64,000 bases of DNA from Tubiluchus corallicola (taxonomy: Eukaryota; Priapulida; Priapulimorpha; Priapulimorphida; Tubiluchidae). The stretch lies in NCBI GenBank assembly GCA_030141605.1, contig JAQGDQ010000091.1:124001-188000 (forward strand), written 5' to 3'. Shown in pieces: positions 58,330-64,000 of the stretch (positions are counted from its first letter, which is position 1; the number at the start of each line of letters is the position of its first letter). The position numbers and the translations under genes were made by a program. Under the pieces are notes generated by a model. That model saw only the letters and a list, made by a program, of their open reading frames with translations. It was not told the DNA's origin and did not search any database.

Positions 58330-59398
58330 ATTGAAAAGAAATATTTACGTAATTAAAGATCCTTCTATTTGCAAGGTGGTGGTTTACGACTACAAAAAGT
58401 TGGTTGATTTACAAGACTATTCATATGATGCGTAAAATACCAAATCAAAAATCAATTAGGTAAACATTATTATGCTAAAAGGGTTATTTTGCTAAAATAT
58501 GTTGCAGTCCTAAAATAAAATCATCTTTACTTTATTTACAAAGCTTTTCACCATGTAAATGGGAGAGGGGGAGTTTATCGGTGTAGTTTATCATTAAAAA
58601 CTTGGATAAAGCTGGATTTGCTACAAAGAGTCATGGTAATAAATAGTAATAAAAATAAGACACTACATACAATCACAATAGTCAATATCATTTATTTTTT
58701 ACGTGTGAGAGAGAGAGCCTATAGTCAATTAGGCTGCTTAACTGCTTGTGTATTCGTGTGTAATGCTTGCCCCTATTCGTTATGTAGCGCTTATATAGAA
58801 GCTGCTCTTTGTAACTGCATGTGGTGTATTTTAAAGAAGCGCCCTTTACATGAATATAAAGTATACACAAATTACACATTTTCCGAGGAGAATAAGATTT
58901 TTTTCTAAAACGTGATGCACCTCAAACTTTGACGCCTTAGGCTATAGCCTAGCCTATTGGTTAATACGCCCCTGAAATGACGGAAAATCAATGACGAATT
59001 TTGTGATTTGTTGCTTTATGCAGCTTTTTATGTTACATAATTTTACATTGTTATAATTATATAATGGCACTTTGTCAACTACTGTACCTGAACAATTCTT
59101 GTGATGCATGTACTGCAGTAACTGCCTATAGTTATACGATTTTTGTTTGCCATTCTATTCATTTCTTTATGAATTTGGCTGCGTTTGTTTTGCGGGAATA
59201 ATACTTTCCAGGTCTGCATCTTGCACGTTTCCTCAGTCATTGTGAGAATGCACCGATAAAATTAAGGGCTCAAAATCCTAGTAGTGACATTTTGTTTTAT
59301 AGATGCTTGAGGACACATAAGTAATAAATCTATACTCTTATATTTTAATATAATATATATATTAAAATATTCTTGGTATCTTAATATATATATAAGAT
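58330..59398. other. Non-coding stretch, no gene recognised
   Basis: No supported gene. An AT palindrome lies at about 59340-59371 (ATATTTTAATAT facing ATATTAAAATAT). Confidence 0.4.
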
Positions 59399-59399
59399 T

Positions 59400-59860
59400 C
59401 GAGGCTACAGCCCGGACGAGGGCACCATTTGCGGCGATCTATACATCAAACGAAAGGTCTCGATCTAGTGTCGTCTCATTGGGGGCTTATTTTTCGAGGA
59501 ACGGGGGGCGAAAAACCTCCAAAAATGGCCATTTTTCGGCCGTTTTTTGCAAAAGTTATACGGCTGAGATGTAGAGAACGGGAATGGGCCGAGGGGGTAC
59601 TGGGTATGGATTAATAGCCCGTTCAGCGGTGGGTGTAGTAGGCATATTTAGAATTCCCGAGAGGGCCAGGGCGCCCCGCAACGGGCGTTTTCCCCGACCC
59701 AACTCGCGATTTTTTCGAAATTTTGACCAAACAGCCTGCGGGAAAAACGTTCTAGCGGCGCCCGGTGGGACTCTCGGAAGGAGATATATAGCTCTTTACA
59801 AAGAGGAAGGACAGGGCTACACGATGATGTGGGTTATATTTTAGGGCAGGTCCACCGAGA
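59400..59860. other. GC-rich island of unknown origin
   Basis: About 460 bp of clearly higher GC content than the AT-rich surroundings, with words such as CCATTTTTCGGCCGTTTTTT and GGACGAGGGCACC. Two overlapping open frames (59429-59614 and 59584-59844) are present, but their translations are Arg/Gly/Pro-rich and match nothing I know. It is bounded on the left by a TATATA stretch. Possibly the non-coding part of a transposon. Confidence 0.4.
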
Positions 59861-60281
59861 GGAGTATTGGCGAGTTAACTAGGAGTTCTATTTTCGGCAA
59901 TTTTCACTTAGAAAATTGCTGACGCAAAGCCATTGTTGTGACGTCATCCATTGTATTCTGGCTATAATCTTATAGCTTTAATTCAGCAAAAAGCTGCTAC
60001 AACAAACAGTAGGCAGGATGTTACGGGCTTTGTGTTATAAATGAGGACTAGGTAGGATGTTCGCGTATTATTGATTACACGTGGTTTTTTACGCAAAATC
60101 TTTTGCGGGGCCTTTGCTATTTATTATATTATAGCACATAGTTTCAACTTTGTGAAAAATGTTTGGAATGGTTTTGTTGTAATGCTGTGCTGTTGGTGCT
60201 TGTGCTATAGGTGTCGTCATCATTGCCACCATCATCATCATCAACATCATGATCACCACGTGAGGTGGTGGATTTGATGTG

Positions 60282-60990
60282 GTGTGGTGGTGGTGTGCTT
60301 TGTGTGTTGTGCTATGGATGGTGTGGTGGTGTGATAGGGTGTGTGGGGTGTGGTGTGGGTAGTGTGGTATGGAGTGGATGGCGTGGTGTGTGGGTGGGTG
60401 TTGTGGTGCAGTGTGGTGTTATGGTGTGGTGCAGTGCGGTGTGATGTGGTGGAGTATTATGGTGTGGGTGGTGTGGTGTGGTGTGTGGGTGGTGCAGTGT
60501 GGTGTGGTGCAGTGGTATGGTGTGGTGCAGTGTGATGTGGTGGAGTATTATGGTGTGGGTGGTGTGGTGTGGTGTGTGGGTGGTGCAGTGGTATGGTGTG
60601 GTGCAGTGTGGTGTGATGTGGTGGAGTGGTATGGTGTGGGTGGTGTGGTGTGTAGGTGGTATGGTGTGGTGCAGTGTGGTGTGATGTGGTGGAGTGGTAT
60701 GGTGTGGGTGGTGTGGTGCAGTGTGGTGTTATGGTGTGGTGCTGTGCGGTGTGATGTGGTGGAGTATTATGGTGTGGGTGGTGTGGTGTGTGGGTGGTGC
60801 AATGGTATGGTGTGGTGCAGTGTGGTGTGATGTGATGTGGTGGAGTGGTATGGTGTGGGTGGTGTGGTGTGTAGGTGGTATGGTGTGGTGCCGTGCGGTG
60901 TGGTGCAGTGTGGTGCGATGAGGTGGAGTGGTATGGTGTGGTGCAGTGTGGTGTCATGAGGTGGAGTGGTGTGGTGTGGGTTGTGTGTTG
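60282..60990. repeat. GT-rich minisatellite with higher-order units
   Basis: The plus strand is almost only G and T. Units beginning ATGGTGTGGTGC start at 60421, 60517, 60593, 60661, 60731, 60807, 60880 and 60933, so the period is about 53-96 bases, mostly 68-76. Each contains GATGTGGTGGAGT and GGTGTGGGTGGTGTGG. An (ATC)n stretch precedes it at 60216-60252. Long frames on both strands are products of composition. Confidence 0.9.
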
Positions 60991-61467
60991 ATTTGTGCAC
61001 AAAATTCTTTTTGTGGGGTTTGGCTTAAGAAAATATTTTTATTCAGGATAACTTGAATGAGCAAAGCTCGTTTAGAACAAGGTCTTGGTTGGTGCACAGT
61101 TTGCAAACAATATTCAGAATAATACCAAAAAAAACATTTTGAACAAAAACAAATAAAGTCAAAATTTAAAAGCAGCTCAAAAAGACGAAATTTAAAAAAA
61201 TACAATACAATTAATTAGAAAAACTTGATAAAAAGCTTCAAGGTGACCCTAAAGCAATGATAATGTACAGTGTACAGGTGTACAGTGATAATGTACATTG
61301 TATTCGCGTGGGTCACATTTTGAAATAATTCGTGCAGCCGTATTATGTATGACCTGTAATCTGCTCAGTAATGTAGTTCCAGCCGATGAATAAACCATAT
61401 CTCAGTAGTCAAAATTTTGTAGTATTAAACAGTTATAAATCAGCATTGCAGCACGTGGAGTGAGACT

Positions 61468-62150
61468 TTAACGAATTCTGCAAAAATAACCAATCTTTTT
61501 GTTTATCTTACTTATCATGAAATCTATATGGGGTATAAATTTTAAACTAGAATCAACTATTACACCTAAGTATTTTGTGGTTGTTACGGAATTTGGAAGC
61601 TTATTATCGTAAGCCATTTGAATGTTAGGATCTTCAACAGATGCAACTTTTTGAACAGTGCCAAACAACATTACATTAGTTTTTATCTAAATTTAAAACT
61701 AATTTATTTCTGAAGAGCCAATCTGATGCTTTTCCAAGTTCATGCGATAGGACTTCGGTTATTGCCTGAAATGATTTATGCTGATAGATCAGTACTGTGT
61801 CATCAGCATGCATAAAACAACCAGCATTTTTGCAATTTTGAGAAAGATCATTGATGTACAGAATAAATAAGAGGACCAATACCAATCACTGAGGAACCCC
61901 ACTTTCAATATTACTAGACTGTGATACTATGCCTTGATATGGCACATGCTGGTCTTTGTGAAACCAACTGTAAGCTTGTTCAGAAACACCTGTACCAACT
62001 AATTTATTCATCATTATGCTCAAATTTAGAGCGTCAAAAGCTTTGCGAAGATCTAGGAAAACAGCACCAGTTAGTAAGCTTTTATCCATGCCATTATATA
62101 TATGTTCAGCAAAATTCATATGATCAGGGGACCTACGCCATTGTCAAATG
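61468..62150 (-). mobile_element. LINE reverse-transcriptase fragment
   Basis: Right to left the minus strand reads FAEHIYNGMDKSLLTGAVFL, DLRKAFDALNLSIMMNKL, NIESGVPQ, then after a frame break LVLVLLFILYINDLSQNC and MHADDTVL (catalytic A-D-D), SDWLFRNKLVLNLDKN, and LPNSVTTTKYLGVIVDSSLK. These are the ordered RT motifs of a LINE ORF2. Stops at two places make it inactive. Confidence 0.85.
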
Positions 62151-63352
62151 ATTGAAATTCTTTCAAAGTTTACCCGAATACAATTTAAACCAAATAACAA
62201 ATATGTAAATTAGAAACATAGTCAGGTAACACGACATAATGCACTGAATACGCCAGCTAGAAGTATTTTAGTATATTGGACCTTTCAGAATACGCTATAC
62301 TACAGTTCATAAAGGTTTTGACTGAACTCTGTATAAATAAGAGTGTTCCAAATTTTGCAAGGGCAAATTTGGATACCGCTCAGCTAAACGAAGTTGTGTA
62401 TGTTTGAAAAAATTTTAAAGTCAAATTGTTCTGTGCGAGCTAAATTAACTATGACGAGTTTCATCAAAATTTAATCGTTCTAGTAGAAAATATACTACAA
62501 ACCTCGTTGGTCTTACAAAACGTCAAGCGTACTGAAAAACAGAAATACTGAAAATTATGGAAAAGTGCTAATGTTATCAAACAATCTAATAAATGCTTAC
62601 AGCACCCCCGGCATTTCTAGTACCTTGACTTTTAAAGATTGCAGGCTTCATCTATTAGGCGGTAGACTGTCAAAAGCTGAAAAATGTAAGTAATTAACTG
62701 GAACATATATCCGCAGTAAAAACAGAGTTCATTTAAATTTTGATCACAAAAAACAAAACATTGGGCAAAGTGCCATTAGATAAACCTGCAAAAATAAAAA
62801 TAGTTCTTTATGACCGTGTATTTCGGCACTACTTTGATTGCAAGGAAATTGGGGGGGGGGAGGGGGAGGGGGAGGCCTGTTAGCTTTTACAATCAAATAA
62901 TCAAACAACACAATCATTAACAAGTCACGAGGAATTATATTATATTACTATACAAGCATGTACAATCACAGAATCAAATAACACAATTATTAACAATACT
63001 AAAATACCACTATACTAAAACACAGCGGAACAATTAGTCTGGCTAGTCTACAGTTCAAGGTAGACCTGTCTTACACAGTTTAAATACAGAAAACTAAACA
63101 CTATTAATGTAAAAGGTCATTAAGAGCAGATACGTACATGAAGATTAGAGGGAAGTTTAAGCTATTTCAATGTTATAACAAGCCTAAAACGGAGTAAATG
63201 AGATGAAAAAACTATGAAAGAGAGATTAACAAGAAGACAAACGATGTAATATTTAATTAAAGGGGAAATTAATACCAGATGTATTAAAGTTCTTGCACAC
63301 TACAAATCAAGTTAAATTTAAGTTTATGTTAAGGCTGTCAAACGGTAAGCAA
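62151..63352. other. Non-coding gap inside the LINE, with a G-rich tract
   Basis: About 1.2 kb separates the RT part from the upstream linker part of the same LINE, more than the missing RT N-terminus should need. No frames are recognised. A G-rich run at about 62850-62875 is of the form that can fold into a quadruplex. Confidence 0.45.
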
Positions 63353-64000
63353 TTATGAAACGGACTTCGCGACATTAGCTTTTGAGCCATTCAATTCGAT
63401 TTTATCAAGATAGTACGATTCTCTCGTTTTACGAATCACAGACGTTACAATATTCCGTAAGAGTCTGAACTGCATCCAGTAGTAGGGAGTTCCATTAGTT
63501 CTGGCCTTATTATGGTGATAGTCTCTCATTTTCATAAAAGAAATAATGTCATTAGTGATCCAAGGTTGATGTGCTCCTTTAAGTTTTCTTGTAATAAGCA
63601 AGGCATATTTGTTGAGGAAAAATGCCTTTAAAATTAGCCCAGCATTCGTGAACATTGTCACATAAAAGAAAATTTTTCTAGTTTGCTTTTCGTATATCAC
63701 TGAGGAAAGCGTTTTCATCAAAATTTTTATCGCAGCGGAAAGTTCTGATAACCGGCATAGCTTTAGATACAGAGATTTGTTTCTTATGCCATGACCCTCA
63801 TGGTGATCACTGAGCCCTATTGAAATGACACTAGACTTACAAATACGATCTTGATACTAACATATAGTCAATTAGGGTGTTTGTTTTAGATGTTTTACGA
63901 GGTGTGTCTGAAATGGACTTGGACTGTTCTAGAAATTTTGCTAGCAACATCTGGTTTCTTGCGATCAAAATTTAAATCACCAATAATAATTAGCTCACTA
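63353..64000 (-). mobile_element. LINE endonuclease end and EN-RT linker, runs off the window
   Basis: The minus strand at the window edge reads ELIIIGDLNFDRKKPD (G-D-L-N endonuclease motif), then in another frame TNTLIDYMLVSRSY. The linker follows: KGAHQPWITNDIISFMKMRD, YYWMQFRLLRNIVTSVIRKT, RESYYLDKIELNG. It has the same orientation as the RT fragment at 61468-62150 and is probably the 5' part of the same insertion, continuing beyond 64000. Confidence 0.75.

Noticed and set aside
58915-58980. hAT-like end (ACGCCCCTG) near 58968
   Set aside because: No partner terminus or 8-bp duplication could be found.
60341-61002. Long frames of up to 181 codons on both strands
   Set aside because: Artefacts of a GT-only repeat that contains few stop trinucleotides; low-complexity products.
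1-64000. tRNA, rRNA or CRISPR features
   Set aside because: No cloverleaf with a convincing B box and no regularly spaced direct-repeat array was seen; a tRNAscan run would be decisive.

Overview
The window is animal (metazoan) nuclear DNA: AT-rich, with short exons bounded by standard splice sites, long repeat-filled introns and intergenic stretches, AATAAA poly(A) signals, a TTAGGG-type interstitial telomeric tract and many transposable-element families. The mix (LicD-family membrane protein, TGA-containing MsrA, gypsy element with integrase ahead of reverse transcriptase, pogo, hAT, Harbinger and LINE relics) suggests a marine or early-branching invertebrate such as a sponge or cnidarian. 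The species cannot be named from sequence alone.

Five protein-coding host genes can be reconstructed. (1) PPOX, protoporphyrinogen oxidase, + strand 7525-18578, 10 exons, 489 aa, complete. (2) A LicD-family type II membrane protein, - strand 19957-21442, 2 exons, 353 aa, joined across a GC-AG intron and lacking the family's aspartate motif. (3) IMPACT (RWD plus UPF0029), - strand 23885-27858, 8 exons, 295 aa, complete. (4) APEX1, AP endonuclease, + strand 32439-33569, uninterrupted coding region, with a possible mitochondrial leader. (5) MsrA, + strand 54862-57919, 3 exons, 197 aa, with an in-frame TGA at the catalytic cysteine codon and a well-formed SECIS hairpin in the 3' UTR. It is read here as a selenoprotein.

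The rest is mostly mobile DNA. A complete-looking 7.8 kb LTR retrotransposon lies on the - strand at 44201-52014, with two 1409-bp near-identical LTRs and the target duplication AATAG. Its single gag-pol frame runs Gag, protease, integrase, reverse transcriptase (the GMR1-type order) and stops where RNase H should begin. Other elements are a 613-bp pogo-type element with TA duplications in the last PPOX intron, a 398-bp hAT MITE with an 8-bp duplication, a 2.7-kb TIR-bounded non-coding element, a 705-bp TIR family, and LINE pieces near 4.2, 6.0, 14.9, 31.5, 39.9, 42.9 and 61.5-64 kb. Simple and complex repeats include a GT-rich minisatellite at 60.3-61.0 kb.

The host genes do not form one pathway. 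PPOX works in mitochondrial haem synthesis, APEX1 in base-excision repair, MsrA in repair of oxidised methionine and IMPACT in control of GCN2. They look like unrelated single-copy genes separated by repeats.
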